Positions 1 to 7,873 of a stretch of DNA of 33,467 nt are shown one piece after another. How positions within the stretch are numbered: position 1 is the stretch's first letter; the number at the start of each line of letters is the position of its first letter. Location: positions 1-33,467 of the forward strand of contig NZ_BCFK01000044.1 in the NCBI RefSeq assembly GCF_001417815.1, given 5' to 3'. Made by a program: the position numbers and the translations under genes. The notes beneath the pieces were generated by a model. The model was given only the letters and a program-made list of their open reading frames with translations. It was not told where the DNA came from and made no database searches. The DNA comes from Bifidobacterium aesculapii. GTDB taxonomy: Bacteria; Actinomycetota; Actinomycetes; Actinomycetales; Bifidobacteriaceae.

Positions 1-31
1 CGGGGGTTTCGTTTCCACCCGAAGGCGGGGC

Positions 32-49
32 GGGGGGGGGGGGCCCCCC
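32..49. repeat. G12-C6 homopolymer tract downstream of def
   Basis: A run of twelve G (32-43) is followed directly by six C (44-49), 40 bases beyond the def stop. GGGGGGCCCCCC at its centre is self-complementary and could fold in the def transcript. The first 88 bases hold no recognisable gene. The tract could be a slippage-prone site, part of a def terminator, or poorly resolved sequence at the edge of an assembly; the sequence cannot tell these apart. Confidence 0.5.
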
Positions 50-88
50 GCATCCGCCGCCCGCCCGTCATGGGTTTGCGATCAGGTC

Positions 89-742
89 CTACAGTTCGAA
101 GCCAAGCTCCTCGGCGGCTTCGGTGGGGACCGGGTCCTCGGCCCAGAGATCCTCGAGGTTCTCGTTGGTCGCGAGGGAGCGGATCTCCGCCTTGTCGATG
201 TAGAGTTCGCCGCTCAGATGGTCGGTCTCATGCTGGAAGATGCGTGCCGGCCAGCCGTGCAGGCGTTCCTTGTGGTGGTTGCCGTCCTCATCGTCCCATT
301 CGGCGGTGATGTCCAGCCAACGGCGGCGCACGGCTTGGTAGCCGTCGAAACTCAGGCACCCCTCGTAGAAGCTGGCGGTCTTCCCCCCCACCGGCTCGTA
401 TTTGGGATTGATGATCACGTGGAACGGGAATTCGGCGATCTCACGCGGATCGTCCTCGTCGTCGCGCACATGGTCCTCCACGACGGCGAGCGCCAATCCC
501 AGACCGATCTGCGGGCCGGCGAGGCCCACGCCCGGCGCCTCGAGCATGGTGGTGCGCATGGTCTCGATGAGCTTGGCGAGCGTGCGCTTGGACAGCTGGC
601 CGGTGTAGGCGGCGCATTGGGCGCGCAATACCGGTTCGCCGGCCTGCACGATGGGCAGGATGCGGTCCTTGCCGCCGGTCTTGATGAGCTGTTCGACGTC
701 GCGGTTCAATGCGAGGTCGACCTTCGTGTTCTTGCCGAACAT
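89..742 (-). CDS. def: Peptide deformylase
   Basis: Removes the formyl group from the N-terminal methionine of new proteins, in the cytoplasm. All three family motifs are visible in the 217-residue product: GVGLAGPQ at 71-78 (the usual second Ala is Gly), EGCLS at 127-131 with the metal-binding Cys129, and QHETDH at 170-175 with metal ligands His171 and His175 and catalytic Glu172. The N-terminus (about 30 residues) and the acidic C-terminal tail after the HETDH helix make it slightly longer than the E. coli enzyme, as is common in actinobacteria. The ATG at 742 has AAAGGAG five bases upstream. It lies 60 bases downstream of glmM on the same strand, so the two may share a transcript. Confidence 0.96.
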   Translation of the reverse strand: MFGKNTKVDLALNRDVEQLIKTGGKDRILPIVQAGEPVLRAQCAAYTGQLSKRTLAKLIETMRTTMLEAPGVGLAGPQIGLGLALAVVEDHVRDDEDDPREIAEFPFHVIINPKYEPVGGKTASFYEGCLSFDGYQAVRRRWLDITAEWDDEDGNHHKERLHGWPARIFQHETDHLSGELYIDKAEIRSLATNENLEDLWAEDPVPTEAAEELGFEL

Positions 743-753
743 GAATCTCCTTT

Positions 754-777
754 ATCGGGGAATCGGGGAATCGGGGA
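754..777. repeat. Three exact tandem copies of ATCGGGGA
   Basis: The 8-base unit ATCGGGGA occurs three times without a mismatch between the glmM stop and the def ribosome binding site. On the def transcript it reads as (TCCCCGAT)3, ending just before the Shine-Dalgarno sequence. No function can be assigned. The copy number could change by slippage and alter the spacing in the leader. Confidence 0.7.
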
Positions 778-802
778 TCAACGGTGATATCGCGTGGCGT
801 CG

Positions 803-2191
803 TTACAGGGCGAGCTCGTCGGCGACGACCTTCGCGAGGCGCGCGCACACCTCGTCGGCCTGCTCCTGCGTGGCCGCCTCGGCCATGACGCGCACGAGCG
901 GTTCGGTGCCGGAGGGGCGCAGCAGCACGCGGCCGGTGTCGCCGAGCAGCTTCGACTCCTTCTCGACCGCAGCCTGCACGGCGGCGTTCGTGGTGGCGGC
1001 CATCTTGTCGACGTTCGGCACGTTGACGAGCGTCTGCGGCAGCTGCGGGAAGTCGGCGGCGAGCTCCTTGAGGCTCTTGCCGGAACGCACGACCTCGTTG
1101 CACAGGGTGAGCGCGGTCAGGGTGCCGTCGCCGGTGGTGGCGAATTCGCGGTTGATGACGTGGCCGGACTGTTCGCCGCCCAGCGTGTAGCCGCCGCGCA
1201 GCATCTCCTCCAGCACGTAGCGGTCGCCGACCGCGGTCTGCACGGTCTTGATGCCCATGTCCTTCAGGGCGAGCTTCAGACCCAGGTTGCTCATCACGGT
1301 GACGACGAGCGTGTTGTCGGCGAGCTTGCCGGACTCCTTCTTGGCGCGCGCGAGAATGCCCATGATCTGATCGCCGTTGACCATGTTGCCGTCCTCGTCG
1401 ACCGCGAGGCAGCGGTCGGCGTCGCCGTCGAACGCGACGCCCATCGCCGCGTCCGTGGCCTTGACCATGGCCTGCAGCTGCTCGGGGTGCGTGGAACCGG
1501 CGTGCTTGTTGATGTTGTAGCCGTCCGGGGAGGCGTTGATGACGATCACGTCGGCGCCGGCGCGGCGCAGCGCCTCGGGGGCGACGACGGAGGTGGCGCC
1601 GTTCGCGCAGTCGGCCACGATCTTGAGGCCGCGCAGGGGCTTGGGCTGCGTCTTGTCCGGGTTGAGCGGCGCGATCGAGGAGACCAGATGGTCGATGTAC
1701 AGGTTGGTGGCGGTCACGGTGTCGTGGCTGACACGGCCCACGCCGGCGCCGGTCGGGCGGTCCCAGTCCTGACCGAGCACGGCCTCGATCTCGTCCTCCT
1801 TGGCGTCGGGGAGCTTGAAGCCGCCGCGCGCGAAGAACTTGATGCCGTTGTCGGGCATGGGGTTGTGGGAGGCGGAGATCACGGCGCCCATCTCGACATT
1901 GAGCACGGAGGTGAGGAACGCGACGCCCGGCGTGGGGATGATGCCCGCGTCGATCACGTCGAATCCGCCGGCCGCCATGCCGGCGGACAGCGCGGAGGCG
2001 AGGAAGTCTCCGGAGACGCGCGTGTCGCGTCCGACGAGCGCGCGGCGGCGTCCTTCCGGCTGGCTGCCCTGCTCCTCGCCGGCCTTGCCCAGCACGCGCA
2101 CGGCGGCATCGCCCAGATCGAGCGCCAGACGGGCCGTCAGATCACGGTTCGCAAGTCCTCGAACACCATCGGTTCCAAACATCTTCGGCAT
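803..2191 (-). CDS. glmM: Phosphoglucosamine mutase
   Basis: Interconverts glucosamine 6-phosphate and glucosamine 1-phosphate on the route to UDP-GlcNAc and peptidoglycan. The 462-residue product has the full set of alpha-D-phosphohexomutase motifs: the phosphoserine loop ISASHNP with Ser108, the Mg-binding loop DGDADR at 255-260, the sugar-specificity loop GEQSGH at 339-344, and the phosphate-binding loop RPSGTEP at 425-431. The GEQSGH loop and the N-terminal MFGTDGVRG sequence separate GlmM from phosphomannomutase and phosphoglucomutase. Length is normal for the family (about 445-465). The ATG at 2191 has AAGGA about nine bases upstream. The gene is followed by def on the same strand. Confidence 0.96.
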   Translation of the reverse strand: MPKMFGTDGVRGLANRDLTARLALDLGDAAVRVLGKAGEEQGSQPEGRRRALVGRDTRVSGDFLASALSAGMAAGGFDVIDAGIIPTPGVAFLTSVLNVEMGAVISASHNPMPDNGIKFFARGGFKLPDAKEDEIEAVLGQDWDRPTGAGVGRVSHDTVTATNLYIDHLVSSIAPLNPDKTQPKPLRGLKIVADCANGATSVVAPEALRRAGADVIVINASPDGYNINKHAGSTHPEQLQAMVKATDAAMGVAFDGDADRCLAVDEDGNMVNGDQIMGILARAKKESGKLADNTLVVTVMSNLGLKLALKDMGIKTVQTAVGDRYVLEEMLRGGYTLGGEQSGHVINREFATTGDGTLTALTLCNEVVRSGKSLKELAADFPQLPQTLVNVPNVDKMAATTNAAVQAAVEKESKLLGDTGRVLLRPSGTEPLVRVMAEAATQEQADEVCARLAKVVADELAL

Positions 2192-2398
2192 TGTTGTGCA
2201 TCCTTCATTCGACTATCCGGACATCCTCGGGGCGTTCCGCGACGCACGCCGCATGGCGGATGCCGCATCGGCACGCCCCCGTTACCCTGACCCATGGTAA
2301 TCGGCGCGCATACGGGAATCACCCGGTTCGTCCGATTGCCGCCCAAATCGGCCACAATCGGAAGGCGCGCGACCGACGTCGAGCCGGCGGGGGCGCAC

Positions 2399-2426
2399 GG
2401 GCCGGGCCTACGCGAATGGCCGGCCC
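2399..2426 (-). terminator. Candidate terminator after the TSUP gene
   Basis: A GC-rich hairpin (GGGCCGGCC against GGCCCGGCCC, one bulged base) starts five bases after the TSUP stop on the minus strand. There is no T-tract, so termination is inferred from position and stem strength. The 240-base gap to glmM otherwise holds only the glmM leader and an unresolved glmM promoter. Confidence 0.45.
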
Positions 2427-2431
2427 TCGGA

Positions 2432-3319
2432 TCAGTACGTCTTCAGCGCGAGGTCGATGGTGAGGATGATTCCGGCGATGACCGCCGCCCAGCGCATCAC
2501 GTTCGCGGGGATGCGGCGGGTGACGGGCGGCGCGACGTATCCGCCGATGAAGCATCCGACGCACAGCATGACCGCCGCCGGCCAATCGACCACGCCGCGT
2601 GCGATGAACACGACCGCCGCGGTGATGTTCGCCCCCGTGCCGATGAGCGTCTTCAACGCGTTGATCTTATGGAACGGACCGATCTTGGCCGCGTCGAGCA
2701 CGGCGAGCGCCACCGTGCCCGCGCCCGCGCCGAAATACCCGGAGTAAACGGCCACGCCGCCCGTGGCGAGCCACACCCACCATGCGTCGCGGCTCATCGG
2801 CTGCACGGGTCGGTCGGCCGATGTGCCGAACCGTGCGGCCGGTCCGCCCGAGTGCGCGGCGTCATCGGCCGGATTCACGCCGGCGGCGCCCATGTCCGCC
2901 AATTGCGCCGCGGCGTCCTTCGCCGCCTGCCGCGCCGCGATGCGTCCACGTGGGTTGACCGCGATGAGCAGTGACGAGAACAGAATCAGCGCGGGCGCGG
3001 CGAACTCGAACACCTGCGGGTCGAGTTCGAGCAGCAACAACGCGCCGGCCACGCCGCCCAACGCACCGATCGTCATATAGACGATCACGCGCGCCGCCTG
3101 CCCCCTGAGCTCACGTTGCGCGCCGATGATACCGCCGATGCCGGTGCCGATCACACCAACCGTGTTCGACGCGTTGGCGAGCACGGGCGGGATGCCGAGC
3201 GCGAGCAATGCCGGGTACGATACGAGCGACGACGCGCCCACCGCGTATCCGACGAATCCGGCGCCGACACCCGCGAACAGGATCAGCGCCAACGTGACCA
3301 ATGAGAATCCGGCGACCAT
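2432..3319 (-). CDS. TSUP family (TauE/SafE) membrane transporter
   Basis: An integral membrane protein of 295 residues in the TSUP/DUF81 family, whose members move sulfite, sulfonates or other small sulfur and organic anions. The substrate here cannot be read from sequence. The N-terminal half shows hydrophobic helices, a glycine-rich first helix (GVGAGFVGYAVGAS) and the family-typical PVLANASNTVG segment near residue 50. The C-terminal half repeats the pattern (SGYFGAGAGTV, then KTLIGTGANI), consistent with the family's internal duplication. A hydrophilic loop rich in Ala, Arg and Asp (about 125-170) separates the halves. I chose the ATG at 3319 over the GTG at 3322 because GGGAGG lies five bases before it. 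The gene stands alone, so context does not suggest a substrate. Confidence 0.85.
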   Translation of the reverse strand: MVAGFSLVTLALILFAGVGAGFVGYAVGASSLVSYPALLALGIPPVLANASNTVGVIGTGIGGIIGAQRELRGQAARVIVYMTIGALGGVAGALLLLELDPQVFEFAAPALILFSSLLIAVNPRGRIAARQAAKDAAAQLADMGAAGVNPADDAAHSGGPAARFGTSADRPVQPMSRDAWWVWLATGGVAVYSGYFGAGAGTVALAVLDAAKIGPFHKINALKTLIGTGANITAAVVFIARGVVDWPAAVMLCVGCFIGGYVAPPVTRRIPANVMRWAAVIAGIILTIDLALKTY

Positions 3320-3643
3320 CACAACCTCCCGGCCGCCTGCGCACCATATCCTTCGGCGCCCCGCGCCGGGACGAGCATCCGATGCACGTCCGCCCGCGCC
3401 CTAACGGTTTCCTAACGGCCTTCTGCGAGGATACGCCGACGCGATGGTTCCGAGGGGATTCTCTTGCCATGTGGACCGTACCGTTCGTCGCCCATTCCTA
3501 CGGCCGCCGAGCCGGGACGACACCATCATCAATTCCATGGGGCACATGCAGGTGCCTTCGCATATGCGAAGATTTCCGGGGGCTCTATCCACAATGCCCG
3601 ATACGCCTTCCCCAAAGGCCGTATCCGTCGTTACCGTGCTGCC
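3320..3643. other. Intergenic region between divergent genes
   Basis: This 324-base gap separates the minus-strand TSUP gene from the plus-strand DUF559 gene. It holds the TSUP ribosome binding site at its left edge and must contain promoters for both genes. No convincing -35/-10 pair, hairpin or conserved gene was seen. The DUF559 frame stays open back to a TTG at 3464, but the peptide from that stretch looks unlike protein. Confidence 0.5.
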
Positions 3644-4621
3644 ATGAGCACCAGCACCATCGATGCGACGATTCCCACACGGGCAATCATGCCCCCGCAG
3701 GATTCCGCCATGCCGATGACCATGACCTTGGCGCAACGCAGGACCGCCACCGCACGGCGATGCACGGCTGCGTCGCAGGCGGTGAACAAACGCCTGCTGT
3801 TCGGCATGTCCACATCATTGAAGCTGCATGGGGTTCCCCTGCCGCGGTCATGCGACGACGACATGCTGCACACCGTATCCAGCAGCAAGACGAAACGTGT
3901 CAGGGCGAATCCCGGGACTCTGACGAATCACATATGGGCGCCGTTGCCCCTCGCGCACAATACGCGCATCAACCAGCATGTCTACGCGCTGGATCCGTTC
4001 CATACATGGGCGCAGTTGTCCGAACGGATGCCGTTGTCATCGCTCATCCCGGTGGGCGAGGCCATCATCACCGCAATCGCCCGCCAATCCGTGTTGGCGA
4101 ACGGGCGCACACCGAAGGCCATCCACCGCGATTTCGCCGCGGCACTTGCCGGGATGCCGCGATTCAAAGGCAAGCGCAGGTGTCTGCAGGCGATGACGCT
4201 CATCCGCCCGCATGTGGATTCGCTGCAGGAACCCGAACTCAACCTCGCGATGCTCGCGCACGGTCTGCCCCGGAACGTGGCGAACCACACGCTTTCCGAT
4301 CTGAAGTTCAGATCCGGAGTGGCCATGACGTTGGATATGGCCTGGCCTGAGTACCGCGTCGCCGTCGAATATGACGGTGACCAGCACCGCACGGAAAAAG
4401 ACCAATGGCGCAGGGATCAGGAGAAACGCGAACGGCTCCGCGATCTCGGCTGGTCCATCAGTATGGCGACGGCCGGCACTTTGGACGATGATGCGGCAAC
4501 GGCCGACTTCGTGTTCCCCGTGGCACGGCAGCTGGCGCTTCGTGGCGCCGAAGTGCCGTTCCGGATTATCGCGAGACCATTGCATGAGATGATCCGCGAG
4601 ATGGCGAAGGCCGCAGGGTGA
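3644..4621 (+). CDS. DUF559-domain (Vsr-like endonuclease fold) protein
   Basis: The product of 325 residues has a C-terminal DUF559 domain, related to very-short-patch-repair endonucleases and the PD-(D/E)XK fold. Visible family residues are Glu198 (QEPEL), Asp231 (LDMAWP), Glu242 and Asp244 (VEYDGDQH, 241-248), then an Arg/Asp-rich helix and the DLGW motif near 267-270. About 190 N-terminal residues are unassigned; related proteins often have a winged-helix region there. No partner methylase or toxin-antitoxin mate is adjacent, so DNA cleavage is a family inference. The ATG at 3644 is preferred because upstream in-frame sequence looks non-coding, but it lacks a strong ribosome binding site; a TTG at 3464 with AGGGGA before it is the alternative. 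The region is visibly less GC-rich than its neighbours, which suggests transfer. It converges on pepN across the repeat block. Confidence 0.75.
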   Translation: MSTSTIDATIPTRAIMPPQDSAMPMTMTLAQRRTATARRCTAASQAVNKRLLFGMSTSLKLHGVPLPRSCDDDMLHTVSSSKTKRVRANPGTLTNHIWAPLPLAHNTRINQHVYALDPFHTWAQLSERMPLSSLIPVGEAIITAIARQSVLANGRTPKAIHRDFAAALAGMPRFKGKRRCLQAMTLIRPHVDSLQEPELNLAMLAHGLPRNVANHTLSDLKFRSGVAMTLDMAWPEYRVAVEYDGDQHRTEKDQWRRDQEKRERLRDLGWSISMATAGTLDDDAATADFVFPVARQLALRGAEVPFRIIARPLHEMIREMAKAAG

Positions 4622-4639
4622 GCGCATGGTATGCGACGT

Positions 4640-4960
4640 TGTGGAGACCGTGGGATACAACGCGGCAACAGACGAAATGTCCACTGTGTCCCACGGATTC
4701 ATGGGATACAACGCATGGATCGACCTCATCCATATTGAATCCCAAGGGCATACCGCCTTCTCGCGCCACATCCATGAATCCATCGCAGGGAAGCGCCATA
4801 TTCCAACGATTCTCAGCCACATGACGACGGCCGGATTGGGATGCAATGCAGAAATCAGACGAAAGACCGGTGAATCCCAAATCCTCGCGGGACACAACGC
4901 GTACAAGAGGCGCATACACGTTACGGACCGCGAATCCGTGGGATTCGACACAATAATCAC
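4640..4960. repeat. Degenerate repeat block with 51-bp periodicity
   Basis: A 13-base core close to TGGGATACAACGC recurs at 4651-4663 and 4702-4714 (exact), 4837-4849, 4888-4900 and 4939-4951 (degenerate). Steps are exactly 51 bases within each cluster (4651 to 4702; 4837 to 4888 to 4939), and two weaker copies may sit near 4745 and 4787. A second motif close to GAATCCCA or its variants lies 10-18 bases before several cores, giving small dyads such as CGAATCC-GTG-GGATTCG near 4931-4947. Because 51 is divisible by three, several frames on both strands stay open with 17-residue periodicity, but none has a convincing start or known domain. The rest of the 562-base gap (4961-5183) shows only the pepN hairpin. 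Confidence 0.65.
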
Positions 4961-5134
4961 GCAAATCCGCATTGGGGCCCAAGCCACGACGGAACAACTC
5001 CCCGGCCCTCGACGTGTGCCGATCCTTTCCCCCATGCGGCCAACCTATGGCGGGGTCATACGGCGGGGGCTGTGACACAGTATTGCGTCGCAGCCCCTCA
5101 ACCGGCCTATTCCGACCGGCCTGACGGACCGCAT

Positions 5135-5155
5135 GTATGCGGAAAGCCCGCATAC
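5135..5155 (-). terminator. Candidate terminator after pepN
   Basis: GTATGCGG and CCGCATAC form a perfect 8-bp stem around a five-base loop, 29 bases beyond the pepN stop on the minus strand. No T-tract follows. Position between two converging genes supports a terminator, but the evidence is modest. Confidence 0.45.
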
Positions 5156-5183
5156 GTCCAGCCGTGTCAAGCCGCCGGCGACA

Positions 5184-7793
5184 TCACAGGCCTTCGTTGT
5201 AGCGGCGCACGGCGAGCGTGCGGCGCGAAGAGGCGACGTTCTCGACGACGAGACGCTTCAGGGCGTCATCGGCGGCGAAATGCTCCTCCAGCCAGGACTC
5301 GCCCAGCGAGACCAGCGTGGCCGGATCGGCGTAGCCGGGGTACAGGCCGTTGAGCAGGGCGTCGGCCATGTGGTAGGTCTTGTGCTGCCAGATCCAGTCG
5401 ATGGTCTCGAAGTACTTCGCGGCGTACGGCTCGGCCAGGTCGGGGCGCGGCGTGGCGGCGAACCCGCGGGCCACGGCCTCGAGCTGGCTGTTGGTGAGCC
5501 CGTCGTTGTCGAGCGCCTGATCCCACGCCCACGCCTTCGCCTCGGCGGTGGCGCGAACGGCCTTGGCGCCGTAGGCGAACTCGCGGTTCTCGGTGGTTTC
5601 CTTCTTCGCGAGCTGGGCGTCGATGAACGCCTCGTCTACGGCGTTGACCGAGGCGAGCGACTGCACGATGGTCCAGGTGAAGTTGTTGTCGATCTCGAGA
5701 CCGGGCACGACGACGGTGCCGTCGAGCAAGCCGCGGGCGTGGCCGGCGAACGCCTCGTCGCCCTCCTCGCCGTAGCCGAGATAGGCGGTGGCGAGCTGGA
5801 ACTGCTGGTCGGAGCCGGCGGGCGCCGCCGCGAGCAGCGTCCACAGTTCGGCGGCCACATGCCTGAGGACCTCGTCACGGCGCGCCGCGGCCACATAGTG
5901 GTGCGCGGTGGTGCTCATGCAGGCCAGCGCGTAGCGGAACGTGGTGGATTCGGTCTCGCGGGCGAGCAGCCGCAGCGTCATGTCCACGAAGCGTTCGGCG
6001 GGGAATTCGCCGTCGCGGGTCATGTCCCAGAAGGCGAGCCAGATCACGGCGCGGGCGAGCGCATCGTCCACGTCCGCGAGATGCGCTTCGGCGAAGGCGA
6101 GCGATTCGGCGTCGAAGCGGATCTTCGTGTAGGTGAGGTCCTCGTCGTTGACGAGCAGCAGCGCCGGGCGACGCTTGCCCGCGGCGGCCTCGACCACAGT
6201 GGTCTCGCCGTCCACGTCGAGTTCGACGCGGTCGGTGCGCTTGACCTTGCCGGTCGTCTCGTCGAGATCGTAGAAGCCGACGACGAGACGGTGCGGGCGC
6301 AGCACGGCGTGGTCGGCGGGCGCGCTCTGGACGAGCTTCAGCTCCCCGATCGTGCCGTCCGCGCCTGCGCTGAGCACCGGGCTGATCGTGTTGATGCCGG
6401 ATTCCTCAAGCCACTTGGCGCTCCACGACTTCAGGTCGCGGCCGGAGGTCTTCTCCAGCTCGTGCAGCAGGTCGGCGAGCGTCGCGTTGGAGTACGCGTT
6501 CTTGTTGAGGTAGTTGTGGATGCCTTGGAAGAACTTCTCGCGGCCCACGTAGAACACGAGCTGCTTGAGCACGGAGGCGCCCTTCGCGTAGGTGATGCCG
6601 TCGAAGTTCACGTACGTGTCGTGAAGATCGTTGATGGGCGCGACGATCGGGTGCGTGGTGGGCAGCTGGTCCTGCCGCAGGGCCCAGCTCTTCTCACCGG
6701 AACAGAACGTGGCCCACGCGTCATGCCATTCGGTGGCTTCGGCGGTGGCGAGCGTGGAGGTGAATTCGGCGAAGGACTCGTTGAGCCACAGGTCGTTCCA
6801 CCACTTCATCGTCACGTAGTCGCCGAACCACATGTGGGCGAGCTCGTGCAATACGGTGACGACGCGGCGTTCGGCGAGCGCGTCCGTCACCTTGGATTCG
6901 AACACGTAGGAGTCACGGATGGTGACCATGCCGATGTTCTCCATGGCGCCCGCATTGTATTCCGGCACGTAGATCTGGTCGTACTTGGCGTACGGGTAGG
7001 GCACGCCCCAGGTCTTCGCGTAGAAGGCGAAGCCCTTCTTGGTGATGTCGAACAGGTAGTCGACGTCCTTGGCGAACGCTTCGGCGAGCGACTGGCGGCA
7101 GTACTGCGCCATCGGCACGGTGCGGCCGTCCTCGTTGGCGTATTCGGTGTGCCATTCGGCGTACGGGCCGGCGCAGATGGCGGTCAGGTAGGAGCTCATC
7201 ACCGGGGTCGGCTCGAAGCTCCACAGCTTCGTCGTCTCGTTCGGCTTGGATTCGAGCGTGCCGTCGAGCGTCAGGCGCGGGTCGTCCTCGACCGAGTGGG
7301 CGGGCATGTTGGAGGTGACGATCCAGCTCTTGGGCGCCAGCACCTTGAAGTCGAAGGTGGCCTTGAGGTCGGGCTGGTCGAACACGGCGTAGACGCGGCG
7401 CGCGTCCGGCACCTCGAACTGGGAGTACAGGTACACGTTGCCGTCGGAGGGGTCGACGGAGCGGTGCAGGCCCTCACCGGTGTTGGAGTAGCGGCACTTG
7501 GCCTCGACGACGACCTCGTTCTTCTCCCGCAGGCCGGTCAGCTCGATGCGGTCGTCGGCGAACGCCGTCGCAGGGTCGAGGGCGACGCCGTTGAGCGTGA
7601 TCGCGCTCACCTCGTCGGCGATGATGTCGAGGAAGGTGGAGGAGCCGGGCTTCGCGTTGAAGCAGATGAAGGTGTGGGAGCCGAAGGTGCGCGCGCCGAC
7701 GGTCAGGTCGAGGTCCACGTGGTAGTGGATGGGCGCCTCGACGACGGCCTTGCGCTCCTCGGCTTCGACGCGGGTCAGGTTCGATCCGGGCAT
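5184..7793 (-). CDS. pepN: Aminopeptidase N (M1 zinc metallopeptidase)
   Basis: Removes N-terminal amino acids from peptides in the cytoplasm. The 869-residue product carries the M1 exopeptidase motif GAMEN at 282-286 and the zinc site HELAH at 316-320, with the third ligand Glu339 in the WLNES segment. The N-terminal beta domain (about 1-200) and a long helical C-terminal domain of the ERAP1-C type (from about 530) complete the usual actinobacterial PepN architecture. There is no signal peptide. The ATG at 7793 has AAGGAG five bases upstream. It lies 80 bases downstream of the RNase J gene, with a strong hairpin between, so it probably has its own promoter. Confidence 0.96.
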   Translation of the reverse strand: MPGSNLTRVEAEERKAVVEAPIHYHVDLDLTVGARTFGSHTFICFNAKPGSSTFLDIIADEVSAITLNGVALDPATAFADDRIELTGLREKNEVVVEAKCRYSNTGEGLHRSVDPSDGNVYLYSQFEVPDARRVYAVFDQPDLKATFDFKVLAPKSWIVTSNMPAHSVEDDPRLTLDGTLESKPNETTKLWSFEPTPVMSSYLTAICAGPYAEWHTEYANEDGRTVPMAQYCRQSLAEAFAKDVDYLFDITKKGFAFYAKTWGVPYPYAKYDQIYVPEYNAGAMENIGMVTIRDSYVFESKVTDALAERRVVTVLHELAHMWFGDYVTMKWWNDLWLNESFAEFTSTLATAEATEWHDAWATFCSGEKSWALRQDQLPTTHPIVAPINDLHDTYVNFDGITYAKGASVLKQLVFYVGREKFFQGIHNYLNKNAYSNATLADLLHELEKTSGRDLKSWSAKWLEESGINTISPVLSAGADGTIGELKLVQSAPADHAVLRPHRLVVGFYDLDETTGKVKRTDRVELDVDGETTVVEAAAGKRRPALLLVNDEDLTYTKIRFDAESLAFAEAHLADVDDALARAVIWLAFWDMTRDGEFPAERFVDMTLRLLARETESTTFRYALACMSTTAHHYVAAARRDEVLRHVAAELWTLLAAAPAGSDQQFQLATAYLGYGEEGDEAFAGHARGLLDGTVVVPGLEIDNNFTWTIVQSLASVNAVDEAFIDAQLAKKETTENREFAYGAKAVRATAEAKAWAWDQALDNDGLTNSQLEAVARGFAATPRPDLAEPYAAKYFETIDWIWQHKTYHMADALLNGLYPGYADPATLVSLGESWLEEHFAADDALKRLVVENVASSRRTLAVRRYNEGL

Positions 7794-7816
7794 GTGTTCT
7801 CCTTGATATGTGACGA

Positions 7817-7839
7817 GGCTCCCCCGATGCGGGGGAGCC
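7817..7839 (-). terminator. Terminator hairpin after RNase J
   Basis: GGCTCCCCC and GGGGGAGCC form a perfect 9-bp stem with a five-base loop between the RNase J stop and the pepN ribosome binding site. It lacks a clear T-tract but is the obvious 3' end for the RNase J message. Confidence 0.6.
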
Positions 7840-7873
7840 CTGGGCTATTGCGCCATCGCGATGCGGCGCGGGT

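Noticed and set aside
3464..3643. N-terminal extension of the DUF559 protein from a TTG at 3464
   Set aside because: The translated stretch is rich in His, Pro and Arg with no sign of a domain. The shorter protein from 3644 looks more natural, although AGGGGA before the TTG leaves some doubt.
4640..4960. CRISPR array
   Set aside because: Only a 13-base core is shared, the copies are degenerate, the period is interrupted, and no cas genes are present.
4626..5075. Plus-strand open frame of 149 codons through the repeat block, with similar open frames on the minus strand
   Set aside because: No ribosome binding site or recognisable domain was seen. The 51-bp period keeps several frames open at once, so openness alone is not evidence of coding.
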